This document shows, one piece after another, positions 50,165 to 61,900 of a stretch of DNA of 64,000 nt. The position numbers and the translations under genes are program-made. The notes under the pieces are model-generated. The model had not been told where the DNA came from and did not search any database. It worked only from the letters and a program-made list of their open reading frames with translations. Origin of the DNA: Xiphophorus maculatus (Eukaryota; Chordata; Actinopteri; Cyprinodontiformes; Poeciliidae); NCBI RefSeq assembly GCF_002775205.1, contig NC_036450.1, positions 19,470,479-19,534,478 of the forward strand, written 5' to 3'. Within the stretch, counting starts at the first letter, position 1; every line of letters starts with the position of its first letter.

Positions 50165-52565
50165 ATGATAAGAAACGAGGTTTTCTCCTGTTTTGTCTTC
50201 TACGCCGTCCTCCTGGTGATCAAAATGTACACCATCGCGATCATAACGGGACAAGTGAGGCTGCGGAAAAAGGTGAGAGAATCGGGGGTTTATTTTGTTT
50301 TATTTATTTATTTTAAATAAAGTTTAGTTTTGAATCAGTTTGATTTTCTCTCCCTCTTTCTCTGGTGCATTTTTCCTCCTGATTTGAAAACAAAAACAAA
50401 ACAAAAAAAAAACAACAAAAACCCAACAGGCTTTCGCCAACCCAGAGGACGCGCTGAGACACGGAGGGTTGCAGTTTCACAGAGAGGATCCCTACGTGGA
50501 AAGATGCCGACGGTAAGAGCGCAGAAAGTTTCAATCTGATAGGAAATGTTTTGCACTCCAAAGCAAACAGGAAAAGCGTATTTGTACTCTAAAAGGTTTA
50601 AATGGTAAAGTCGTGTTGATGCATTTGCGTGCATATATGACCAAAGTTTAGAAGAACTGGACACCAACGCCCAGGGGGTTATGTTGCTGTGTGGTGATTC
50701 CCATTTGGTTCTGGTGGAATTTTCCCATCCAAATTGAGATGTGTACTTCTCCACATTGTAGTGCAAGCATTCCCACTCTGAGCTGTTTGTTATAACATGT
50801 TGGAAAAAAGATATCTCTTAGGAAGGAGGGTGCAAAAAGGGGAAAACAGATGTGTGTTGTTGTTGTTTTTTTTTTTGCTGCTGCTGATTAACAGCAAAAA
50901 CAACTCAATAATCTATGTTGAGCTCAAGATGAAAGATATCTTGTTCAAGAGGTTTCAAAGCATGTTTTTGCAAAGCCTCATGCTGATGGAATGGCAGATT
51001 TCCTAACAAAAATGTTTTTAGAAGCAAAACAAGAGGAAACAAAGCAGGAAAGTGCTCAGATGGCCTGACCCCAGTTAGACCTCTTTTAAAGACCTGCGTA
51101 CGCACTAGTGGGTCTGTTGGTGCTGCACGACGAACCGGACGTTGATTTATTCAGGGAAATTACAAAACACTCATCCTTACCCAAACAAGCAACAGAGAAG
51201 AGTGCCAATTCCTTACAAATGAAATCCAAGTCTGAGTCACAGCTTGATCTGGAAATGCCACTTTTACTAAGTGAGTGATTATATTTCTACATCTTAGCTG
51301 AGTCACTAAATCGCAAAGTAAAACCAGAAGGAAACCAGTGGACTCCAGCGAGCGGATGCCGGCTGAGGTCCCACATTCCTGGAGCTCCACAATTAACGCA
51401 TTCAGATTTTGGTCTTTGTTGTTGTGCTTCCCGCTGTGTGATTTCATTTTGAAAATATGGAAGCTACTGATTGTGTCGTCCAAATCAAAGCATCTATATA
51501 GACCCCAGATGGGGTTTTTTTCTTTTTTCTTTTGCACAGGCTCCATGGGTACTGAGTGGGCCCGGGGTCAAAATGGACTCATTTCAAAGGCCAAGTTATA
51601 GCTGAATAAAGATGTGTCAACATTTTTTTTAATATATATTGAATTACTCACCATCACAGAGAGTATGTTCGTATTTGAAATTCAAATTAAGTTTGTTCAT
51701 AGGCTTCTCTCAGGCTAGTCCATGACCAAGAAAGAGTGGGCTTCGAAGGAACTGCTTGGGTTGATCATTAATGGGTGAAACTCGGCCTGGCATTTGGTTA
51801 ATTGATTTAAACGTTGTGACACATGAAAAGTAAACATATTTCTGTACTTTTCCTGTCTCTTTTTAAACCCTCACATAAAAGTCTAAAGAGAAAAAAACAG
51901 CTGTACAGCTATAGTTACAGTCAAGTCAAAAGAAAAAAGGAAGAAGAAGGAAAAAAAGATGCCTGCTAATCAATTATCTTTTGTGCGCAAAACCAGTTAC
52001 TCTAGGATTGGCTTGTGGTTCCTCCCAGGAATCCATTGTTGGAATACACCTTTGTGTATTGCTTGCCTTGGTTTCAATGACACCCTAGCTGTTCGTTAGG
52101 GGTTATCTAACTGGAAGAGGGTGTGAAAAGGAATAGAAGGCATTGCAAAGTGTTTCAATTCTAACATGCAAGTAGACTGAGAATATACAAAGTAGTAATA
52201 TTCACTGTTGCTTGCCAATGTAATTGGCTGCTTCCTGAGTTCCCAACAGGAGGGAACAGGACAAACAGGAAAGTGACAGTCATTCACATTCTTAATCTTT
52301 TCATCTCCCCTTCAGGGCTCACCTCAACGACTTGGAGAACATCCTCCCTTTCCTCTTCCTGGGGGCCATCTACTCCCTGACCGGACCTTCGCTAACTGTA
52401 GCTCGCCTTCACTTCCTGGTTTTTTTTCTCGCGCGCGTGCTGCACAGCCTTGCCTACCTGTTGGCCCTGCGAGCACCCACCCGTTCCCTGGCCTACACCG
52501 CCGCACAGGTGCCTTGTGTTTCCATGGCGGTGCAGATCCTGATGTCAGTGGCATCCTTCGCCTAG
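50165..52565 (+). CDS. ptges: microsomal prostaglandin E synthase 1
   Basis: Glutathione-dependent MAPEG-family membrane enzyme of the endoplasmic reticulum that isomerises prostaglandin H2 to prostaglandin E2. Three exons: 50165-50272, 50430-50512 and 52316-52565, in phase, 146 aa (human 152; the six residues are missing at the N-terminus). Helix 1 is in CFVFYAVLLVIKMYTIAI. The FANPEDALRHGG loop carries D43 (human D49). ERCRRAHLNDLENILPF is the MAPEG signature with the glutathione-binding Arg and Glu. R120-S121 in APTRSLAY correspond to human R126-S127, proposed for catalysis. Helix 4 ends AVQILMSVASFA. Four hydrophobic segments are present as expected. The 3' UTR probably ends after the AATAAA at 53326-53331. 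Confidence 0.95.
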
Positions 52566-53325
52566 TTTTCAAAGACGTTGGGAGTGAAGAGAAGTCAAAA
52601 GATCAGTCTTTGGACGCCCTTTCATGACCGACGTCAGAGAGGGTTAACTACGGGTTCCTGTAGAAAGACAGTGGGAGTGCAATATAAGCTGTTGGATTAC
52701 GCCTGAGCGTTTTTTGTTTTTTTTTTTAAAGTAAGATCCTGTCAGTATTTTTATTGTTATGCTTTAAAAAATGTGACAATGTCTCAACAGATTTTGAAGT
52801 ACAATGTTTGACGCCATAGACTCTACTGATGTATCTAAAATGCAAATGAAGTTTGATGCAGATTTTTTTGGTTTTAACAGAAATTTCTTGAAATCTATTG
52901 ACTCAAAGCCACTTTGGGATATTGCCCAGCTGTACGTTGATCCGTAACCTCTCCCGTGTTTACACTAAACACAGACCATCTTTGGTGTGGTTTTGTACAC
53001 TTATGGTGGCTTAGTCTGTTTCCTGCGTAGGTGTGCCGACTGTCATGTTAAGCCTTGTTTGAACATTGCATTCTCCAGTAATGAAACGGAACCTGACTGA
53101 TGAGGTGTCGAAATATCGAATGGGACTCACCTACAGTTCCTCTTGTTTAAGTCAAACCCATTTCTCTTAAAAGGACTGAAACATGAATGTGTCTCAACAG
53201 CCTGCAAGAACATAGAAAGAAAAATCTATGAAAATGTATCCTGAGGTTATCCTTAATGTTTTGTAATTAATTTATTACTCTTTCTTTAGCTATGCAGGCT
53301 CATCAGTGGATAATTCGTTTTAGGT

Positions 53326-53331
53326 AATAAA
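53326..53331 (+). terminator. PTGES polyadenylation signal
   Basis: AATAAA about 760 bases past the stop, with no earlier canonical hexamer noticed in the 3' UTR. Confidence 0.5.
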
Positions 53332-53349
53332 ACAGTTCATTCCCTGGGA

Positions 53350-54545
53350 GGGAGAACCTTCATTGTGTTGTAATTTTAATGATCAGGTTGGTTGTTGTTT
53401 TAGCGTGGCCCTGCAGGGACTGGTTTGGAATGGGATGGGGCCCCATTTTTCTTGTGTGCGAGGGAGATGATCCAGAAGTCCGAGGCAAACCTCCAGCATT
53501 CCTGCACCTATTACGTAAGACTCTGGACTCGGCTGTGCTCACTTTCATTACAAGAGGGGGGTTGGGAAAGAAGTGGGGAAGCATCACAGATGTATTTATG
53601 CTTAAATACTAAGTCATCCATTCTGACTCTGAAAAAATATGGTGTGTGTGGAGTTTTGGAAGTTTTTTTTTTTTTTTTTCCCCCTCTGTCGACAGTCTTT
53701 GTCTCAGTGCTGTATAACTTGAAGCCACAGTTTTCCTCTTCTGTACATCATGTCATTCCAGTAAACCTATTTCTGGTTATTTTCTAAGTGGCTGAGATTA
53801 CTGAATGTTAACATGAAGCTAAAATCTTTTGTGGTCACAGATTTTTTTGCCTTTCCTTTTTTTGTCCCTTTTTTCTACGACACAAAAGATACGATACAAC
53901 AGACCTAGTCTGTGGGAGGACTGGAAAATTCCTGCTCTGAAAGACAGAGCTCTCATAATACATATAATCTGGAGGACGCATAAAGCTCGCTTGCAAAGAG
54001 CAGGGGTGTGTCTTAACCCTTTCAACCTCTTCTGTTATTTTTTAAAAAGGTAAATTCAACTAAAGAACACAATACAAGACATTCATTTACCCCTTTTTGT
54101 GTTTATACTTTTTGTGTAGAACAGATTAAGACGCTGACAGCGCCTCTGTGTTCACTGGTAGCTCTTGAACCAACAAAAACCGAGGTTGTTATTGACTAGA
54201 TATCCTGTTGTTGAGGGACAAAGGAAAAGGCTAATTTCAGCAAGGAAACACGACAGGCAATAAAGTGGTTAGAAATATTTATTTGATTGCTTTATTGATG
54301 TGGACTTTCGTGAATATTTAGCACCACCTTGTGGTCATGTTGTGAATCTACAGATTTGCCCGATGGAGAAGTAAATATGGCTCTCCACTTCTTATCTGCA
54401 AGCCTGATGCGCAAAGATGTGTGCGAAAGGAAAAGTTGTTAGAGACTTGATGATGAGTATTTTGCTGCACTTCTCTTGTGATTTTAGAATATTATTTTTA
54501 TATTGAGCTTATTTTTTCCCCCCTACATTTATTTTAGTACACCGT
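53350..54545. other. spacer between convergent PTGES and GARNL3
   Basis: No gene recognised. A GC-richer patch at 53400-53590 is open in more than one frame but has no familiar motif. A long T run lies at about 53665-53679. Confidence 0.4.
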
Positions 54546-54548
54546 GAT

Positions 54549-54784
54549 CCTAATTATTATGCAAATTGGATTAAAGCGCTATGAAGATTATATTTTTTGT
54601 TATGCTATTAAATTTATAGATGGTATTGTGTGTCAGGGCTCTTTGAATCTCTATAATTAATTTCAGAGAGCTGGGTTGATTAGTTTGTCTGGTGAGCTCA
54701 ATTAAAGGAAATCTACTTAAGAAGGATGTTCCACATTATTAAGCAGGCCACAGGTTTCAAGCAATATGGGAAAGAGAAAGAATC
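54549..54784 (+). mobile_element. 5' fragment of another Tc1/mariner-superfamily element
   Basis: Starts TAATTATTATGCAAATTGGA. It includes GTGTGTCAGGGCTCTTTGAATC, AAGGATGTTCCACATTATTA and AGCAGGCCACAGGTTTCAAG, reading into the start of a transposase-like region. It breaks off in a (CT)n(TA)n tract (54785-54807). This is a different family from the CAGTGCCTTGC copies. Confidence 0.5.
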
Positions 54785-54805
54785 TCTCTCTCTCTATATA
54801 TATAT

Positions 54806-56239
54806 TTTTTTTATTTTTTTTTATTTTTAAAGATATTATTTTTGCACTTGGGGAAGAAAAATAATTTTGATAATCTTTACTGACCTAAAACAGAAAAAGT
54901 TAATGATCACCAAAATGTTAAAAGAAAAAAAAAAAGTTTTTTTGGACAGTCTATGCACACATCTGCCATACGATATAGGAGCAATAAAAGTTGATCTCAA
55001 AACCAAATCCAGTGAGTCATGCGATTGAAATTCCATAAATATTTATTACATATTAATGAACATAATCAACTACTTTCACAGCAGTGGTCTACAGCACTTG
55101 TTAAAAATAACAGTTTAAATAATAATAATAATAATATAGTTAAGTTTCATTTGAGGCCACATTTGATGCACAAACATTTACAAGTATTACTTGGCATTAA
55201 AAACGATGGCGATACAATATTTTAAGACACTTGGTGTAATTTTTTTTGTACATTTTCTTTCGTTTTGATATCACAGAGAAGTTCAGCGACAATCTAAACA
55301 GGAAATATAGATTTTATTACAAAAAGAAAAACAAAAAACAGTGAAAAAGCAGAGGGGAAGAGTAACTTGAGCATAGTGAGATGAAACAGGACTCACACGA
55401 GTTAGTGAAGCAGTGTTTCCCTTAATCACCTTTAATTCAGAGATTAAAAAAAATAATAAAGTAGTAGTTCCCCCCCCTCCTTTTAAGTTTGGTAACCATT
55501 TTGGAGGAATTCATGCTGTGGCAGGCAGAGAAACAGATGAAAAGCTTGAGGGGAAATGGAGTGAGGATAAGGGTTCATGCAACATCTCACAGCTGTTTTC
55601 TTGTGAAATGTATAATAATATCTGTAGACACACTCTCTTACTTGCCTTACAGCTCCTAGTGTGAATCTCTTCTACGCTTTCTATTTTGGTCCTACTCTGC
55701 TGCTCCTCACGTCTTCGAAGCTGCGTGTATTTTAAGGAGTCAGACACAAGCTGATTTTTATAATGTCGATTAGTTTGCATACAACCTCGTCTTCCACTAC
55801 GGCAAAACCGACGGGAAACGTTTTACCCCACTGCAGAGGTAAACGGAAAAGATAGTTTCCACCTGGTCCTGCCAGTTGCAAAACGGATGAAATCCAGGCA
55901 GAAGCTGTCTTTCAATAAAAGCTTCCGAATTATAGCTTGTTAGTCTGTTTTGTTGTTAAAAAAAAAGAAAAAAAAAAAAAGTGAGGTCCAAAAAGGAAAT
56001 TGGAGAAAGCTTATTTGAGCTATTTGTTGGTGCTTGACAAGTGTCGCAATGAGATGTTTGCATATCGCAGCTCTAAGGTTTATGGATAGGATAAAGCAAA
56101 TTAGCAGATTAATTGTATTTTTAACAAAAGATGTGCAACAATGCCGCAGACGTATAGTTGTGTGTTAACACACATTATCTGTCTGACCTTGAGTTTTGCC
56201 TCATTTCCTTCATATTGGGTTGTAAGGTTCCCATACTAA
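54806..56239. other. spacer, AT-rich
   Basis: No gene recognised. Contains A-runs and AT-rich sequence; possible far 3' UTR of GARNL3 cannot be excluded. Confidence 0.35.
55118..55136. repeat. (TAA)n microsatellite
   Basis: AATAATAATAATAATAATA tract in the PTGES-GARNL3 spacer. Confidence 0.8.
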
Positions 56240-56249
56240 TGATCTAAGA

Positions 56250-56471
56250 CAGGGGTGTCAAACTCCAGTCCTCAAGGGCCACAGTCCTGCAACTTTTAGA
56301 TGTGGCTCTGCTGAACCACCTGAATAGAATAATTAGGTCATTACCAAGGCTCTGAAACACATATCTACACATGGAGGAGGTCATTAAACCATTTCATTCC
56401 AGCATTTTGTACCTGTGGCACATCTAAAAACTGCAGGACAGCGGCCCTCGAGGACTGGAGTTTGACACCTG
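56250..56471. mobile_element. hAT-like MITE with flanking duplication
   Basis: 222 bp with about 31-bp inverted ends. The left end is CAGGGGTGTCAAACTCCAGT and the right end is the complement of it (ACTGGAGTTTGACACCTG). The same 10-mer TGATCTAAGA flanks both ends (56240-56249 and 56472-56481). The near-perfect arms and intact flanks suggest a fairly recent insertion. Confidence 0.75.
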
Positions 56472-56724
56472 TGATCTAAGAGGTCTATATGATAACAGGG
56501 ACACAGAGTCTTTCTTCGGTGTACATCACCAGATGGATTAAATGCGAGTCTGATCAAGAATGTCTGTCTTTGGCTGCTGTGAGGCCTTTTCGCAGATGTT
56601 TTCAGGCACTTATGTTGCAGATGGTCATTTGGACACAAAGAGTGGCCAAGACGTAGCTTGGAAAGCGAATGTCAAAAGAGCCGGTGGAGTTGAATTTAAT
56701 ATGAAATGAATGCAGCTTAAATCT

Positions 56725-57694
56725 TACACCATCTAAAGTTGTCACATTACAACCACAAACTTCAAAACATTTTGAAAGAGTTTTACTGATAGACCATCAC
56801 AAGGCAGCATTTAATTGTAAAAAGTAAAAAAGAAAGGAAATGATAGAAAATGTGCTCAGGTCATGGAATGGCTATGTGAGGTGGAAAACTTATCTCTGTG
56901 CATTTCCCTGAAGACAACATTACCATATTAAAATATGGCGGTGGCAGCATCATACTGTTGAAATGCATTTCTTTAGCAGGAACAGGAAAGCTGTGTTGAT
57001 AAGAAGATAAATGAAGCTAAACAGCGAGAGACTGGAGTGGAGCTTCATCGTCTAGCAGGAAAATAACCTTAAATGTACAGCTAGAGCAAGCTTCAACAGT
57101 TCAGATCAAGATATGTTCATTTGTTAGAATGGCCTAGTCAAAGTTAAAACCGAAATGCAACTGAAAATCCGTGACAAGAATTGCTGACTGAGTTTGAACT
57201 ATTTTCCTAAATCACTAGAGAAAAATATGAGTCTTGAGATTCATCTGGTAGCGACTCAGAGCAGATGCTTGTTCTGGAGAAGAAATTGCTGCAGAGTCAG
57301 TGACTTGATGCAATCAGCTGAGTTACATTAGAAAACCTTTAACTAAATGGGATATTAAACTAAACTTTGCTGTAATTTTACTAGGACAGACTTTGAATGC
57401 ATTTGAATTTGAATTTATGTGTGTGATCGAGGTGCTTTCAGGCATTTGTTGTCATCCGGCGTAATATAAATGAACCGAACTGATAGACACACGTTCCAAC
57501 AGAAAACACATGAACACATATCCGATTTTCATTTGCTCACCATTTTGATCGCTACGCATAACTTTCTTTGCAATTCCTAACAATAGGCTATTTTGTGTTG
57601 GTTTATTACTTAAAAATCCCAATAAAATAAATTGAATTTTGTGATTCTAACTTTTAAAAAGTCCAATGGGTAGGAATACTTTTGCAAGGTGCTG
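56725..57694 (+). mobile_element. Tc1/mariner-family copy, longest in the window
   Basis: Runs from CACATTACAACCACAAACTTC through GGCGGTGGCAGCATCATACTG and GTTAGAATGGCCTAGTCAAAG (transposase C-terminal region) to the right terminus CTTTTGCAAGGTGCTG (57679-57694), the inverse of CAGTGCCTTGCAAAAG. The left terminus is missing. There is no open frame, so it is long dead. It lies between PTGES and the GARNL3 3' end. Confidence 0.65.
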
Positions 57695-57699
57695 TGAAT

Positions 57700-58961
57700 C
57701 CGTCCTGAAGGTGGGAATTCAAGAAGCACAGGTGGGAGTTGGGAAGAAGGGACAAATTTGAGGATGAATGTACTTCGCAAATGTTTCTCATTTAGGGTTA
57801 TTTAATGTTTTATATTAGGTGGACTATTTCTATAAGTTCAAATGAAAACAAGTAGAGAAAGCGTGCATATTGGGCCTTTTTTCTGAAAAGTCCAGAAAAG
57901 GGCCTCAATGAGGTCTCATTATCCTTGTTATCCTTCAACAAGGATAATGTGTTACAGAGAGAAACATATATATGGTTTTCACTTAAAATTGGTAAAAAAA
58001 AAAAAGTCTTGCCTTATAATTTAAACCTACTTGAATTATTTCATTTCCTTCTAAAGCTTTACTCAAATTTCAACCAACCATGCAGCACACAGCAGATATG
58101 TCTCATTTCTGTTTGTGTACTTCTTCAGCACCAGACGTCAGCCATGCTGGCCTTAGTGTCGGGGTTTCTTCAGCAGCAAACAAACTCGTGTGATGTGGAC
58201 TACTGTCATGGCTGTCAGACGCCACGATGCCCTGGCTGTTGTGAGTGGATCAGTGATGGATGCTGGGAAATGGCACTTAAGGGAGATTTTTACCTCCTGC
58301 CCTGTCAACCTGTCTAGTGGTGAGTGAGGATCGGTGCAGAGCAAAAAAACCAAAAACAAACAAACAAAAAAAAAACTCATAATATCTCTGAAGGCTGGAG
58401 CAAAATAATTTTATATATATATATCTATATATCTATAAATATGTATAAACAGATCAGACAGGTGTGCCTGGCACTGTATGCAGTTCGGTGTATAAACAGA
58501 TGTACACATACAGAGCGGTATCATACAACATTTGCAAGCAGATCTGAAATAATATACAACACGGAGTCGGCGGCTTTGGAGGTTAACCGTGTTCAGATGC
58601 ACAGATGTTTGCAGATCTACGTTCAGTTTGCCCTTCTCTCAAAGCGACTGTAGATGCTGAAACACACCCGGGCATCTTGCAGAACCTCAAAGCCTTTTTT
58701 TTGTTGTTGTTGAGGGGGGCGGGGCAGGCCACACAAATACCCGATGAAGTGACGCACGGTAAACATGAGCGGAGACATATTTTCGTCACTCCCACCAACA
58801 CCCTGATGGATGGGGAGACCCAGGATATTAGAAGGCAGGGATGCATTTCAAGAAACCATTTTAAAAGGCAAAAACCCCCCCAAAAAACAAAAGTGAAAAA
58901 ACCAAAATGACAGTGACAGCACAAAGGTATGCGAGGAGAGAAGTGCACAACAGGATTGTCT
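57700..58961 (-). other. GARNL3 3' UTR or flank
   Basis: Directly downstream of the GARNL3 stop on the minus strand. No other coding frame is convincing. A (TA)n run lies at about 58412-58436. No canonical minus-strand AATAAA close to the stop was identified with confidence. Confidence 0.35.
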
Positions 58962-61900
58962 TCACTTTAGGTCCAGGACATCGTCTTCGAAGGACGTGGA
59001 GAGGGCAAACGCGCTGGCAAGAGGCGGACTGCCCTCCTGCAGCACCACCATCTCCGGATCGGCCTCCAAGGCGGACGAGCAGCACAGCTGGACGTCCAGC
59101 TCCGCGTCCACCGAGTCTGAGGCTAACCTGCTGAGCATAGAGCTGTCAAACTTTACCGAGAAAAAGAAAATAAACTATTACAAGTCTCTCTCTAGTGTTG
59201 CAATCCTTACCTGTCGCTGTTTGTTGACGTCAGCGCTCTAGCTTTGGGATCCTCGTCAGTGTTCTTTTTGCTCATCTTTCTCTGTTTGACTGATCCGCTG
59301 TCCGACTTCCCACTCGGCTCCTCGGTCAGGCCTGGATTGATGTAAAGTAACAGAAAGTTGGTTACTTTCTGATAGGCTGAGACAGGAAGTCAGTGCGGAG
59401 CAACAGGACTTGTATCGGTATTCACACACCTTGAGCTTTTTCTCACTGTGTTACGTTTAGTGCTATAAATCGATCAGATGAATCACACTCTAGAACTGAG
59501 TCATGATTAATCACTTGCTTAATTTTGTAAGCTTGAAATATAAAAAAATTATGTTTAAAAAACCCCCCAAAACAAAAAAAGCCTAAGAAAATGTTTTATT
59601 GTCTCAAACTAATATTTTCCAGGTTTTCAAATTCAGGAAAATTTAAAAGCATCGTACTGCATTGTTGATCGCAGTACAAGTCTGGTCAATGCACGTATTA
59701 TTCACAAAATAGGTAATGTGATTAATTTGCATTATGTAGTACTAATGTTTTAAACGTTTTAGATCAATTGCATGCGTTATACCTCCTAGTAAATTACAAC
59801 CACAAACTTTTATATGTTTTGCTGAAATTTTATGTGACTAGATCAACATAAAGTAGTGCATAGTTGTGAAGTTAATTTTTAAAAAAAATCTGAAAATTGT
59901 AGCGTACAATTCTATCGATTCACTTTGAGAACTCCAAATAAAACCTCAAGCATTTCATGGAGTTGTGTTCAGTCCATCATCTGAAGGCAGAAAGACATGT
60001 CGCCAATCAGAGAAGCAGCTAAATGCTCTGAGATCCATAAATCAAATGTTAAAATCTGTTGAAAGGACAACTATTAGCCGTACAGTCTCCAAATCTAGCC
60101 TTTATAGAAGAGCAACACACAGAAAATCACTGTTAGAAGAGAGGAATCCGTGGAAAGACTTGAAGAAAAAACCTCAAATCAAATTCTTTAAATTTGGTGT
60201 TTGTGGTAAAATGTAAAAAAACAAAAAAAAAAAAGTTCAAGGGTGTGAAGCTTTTGTAATGCTCTGTAATCATTCGTCAGAGTACCCAGCAGCTCCTTCC
60301 GGGTGCGGCTGGCTATCTCTTTGATCTCCATGCGGGACAGGGACAGCGAGTGTGTGGCGGAGATAAGCGGAGTGGGCGCCATCATGGCGGGGGCGGGCGC
60401 GGTCATCACTTTGTTGACCAGGGGGGACTTCAGGGGCCTTTCGATGCTGCGGCCCACCAGGTTACACAGAGGAATCTTGAAGATTTGCTTACATGTTGCT
60501 TCACCTGGTAGGAGAAATCCCATGAGGGGGTAAAAAAAAAAAAAAAACGAAGCAAAACGATGAAGAAACAGGAAATTAAAGAATATGCAATCACACAATT
60601 AAAGAAAACGTTTTAAAAAATGATCAGAGGCAGGAGCAGAATGCCCGACAAATTACACAAAGAGAAAAGTGGACAGTTTATAAAAAAACAAAAAAACACA
60701 TAAAACTCCTGAAATGAGGAATTTCATTGTTGGGCTTGTAGCTTTGCAGCGTCTACTGAAAGCATATTCAGACAGCTTTGAAAAATTTGCCTTAACTTTA
60801 TGTTGTTTTTTTTTTGTTTTGTTTTTAATTTGTTAGAATTTCTTTGTCTGCATGCAGAATAAGAGTTTTATCACCCTGAAGCTGTCATAAGTAGAAAAAC
60901 AAGGGAAACGCAGCCATGGAAACTGATCACTGATCAATCATAACCACAGCAATATTGACGAATAAAACAAGAAATACATAAATATATGGAAACAAAGATG
61001 GTTGTAGAAGTGAGGAGTCAGAGACAGCACAAAGGCGATCGGTATATTTTTATGGATATATTTTCTTTACCTCTATATAGATTTTGCTGGTTGAGTCAGA
61101 AGTTTACATACACTCACCATGGGAGGGAAGATAATTTAAATCTTTGTTATTTTTGTGACGCTTTGTGCAAAGTGGTTGGAATAATTAATCAAATTCATCT
61201 CAAACTCAAACTATTTCAGTAGATAAAATGAGTCCAAACACTGATCAAAACTGGTTTCAGAATAAATTATTCATCATTCATCTCTGACCTCAATCCTGTT
61301 ATGAATTGGTGAACTAATCTATCTGCGGCAGGAAGTTAAACATTTAAAAGAACTACTTCAACATTTCTGCCAAGAGGAGCTGTCAAATATCCAGCAAGAG
61401 GCTGTACAAAGCATGTTATTTCTCTGCAATCTGAACGTATTCTTTTAACCAAATATAATTTGTCTTTATGTAGATATTTGAGTCTGTGTGTGTGATTTTA
61501 TTGATATTATCTTGGTAAAATACACAATAAATCTAAGCAATTCAGGTTTTAAAAACAAAAATTGCTTGTTTTTTTTTTGCTGCATCTGTTTGCTTTGGGA
61601 AAAGTTGAAAATGAACAACAAATTTTTGCTAATTATGAGTGTATGTGAGCTTCTGATCAGGACCAAAATATGTAAATTAACCTTTACTGTCATACTTTAT
61701 AAACCTAAGCTCTCTTCCTCAGACACGCTGATGATCTAATAAATCTACATGAAGCAACTGAGATGATTAATAGGCCTGTTTACTGAAGCAGCATGCAGTC
61801 TGGAAATTAATCTTCCTAATGTAATATAACAGAATCTATTTATGGCACACAATCTAATATTCAAAACCTAACGTTCAAAACCTAAAGTCCCTTTGGTAAT

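Noticed and set aside
58583-58948. 121-codon minus-strand frame just past the GARNL3 stop
   Set aside because: It lies in the presumed 3' UTR, has mixed composition and no recognisable motif, and the opposite strand is equally open.
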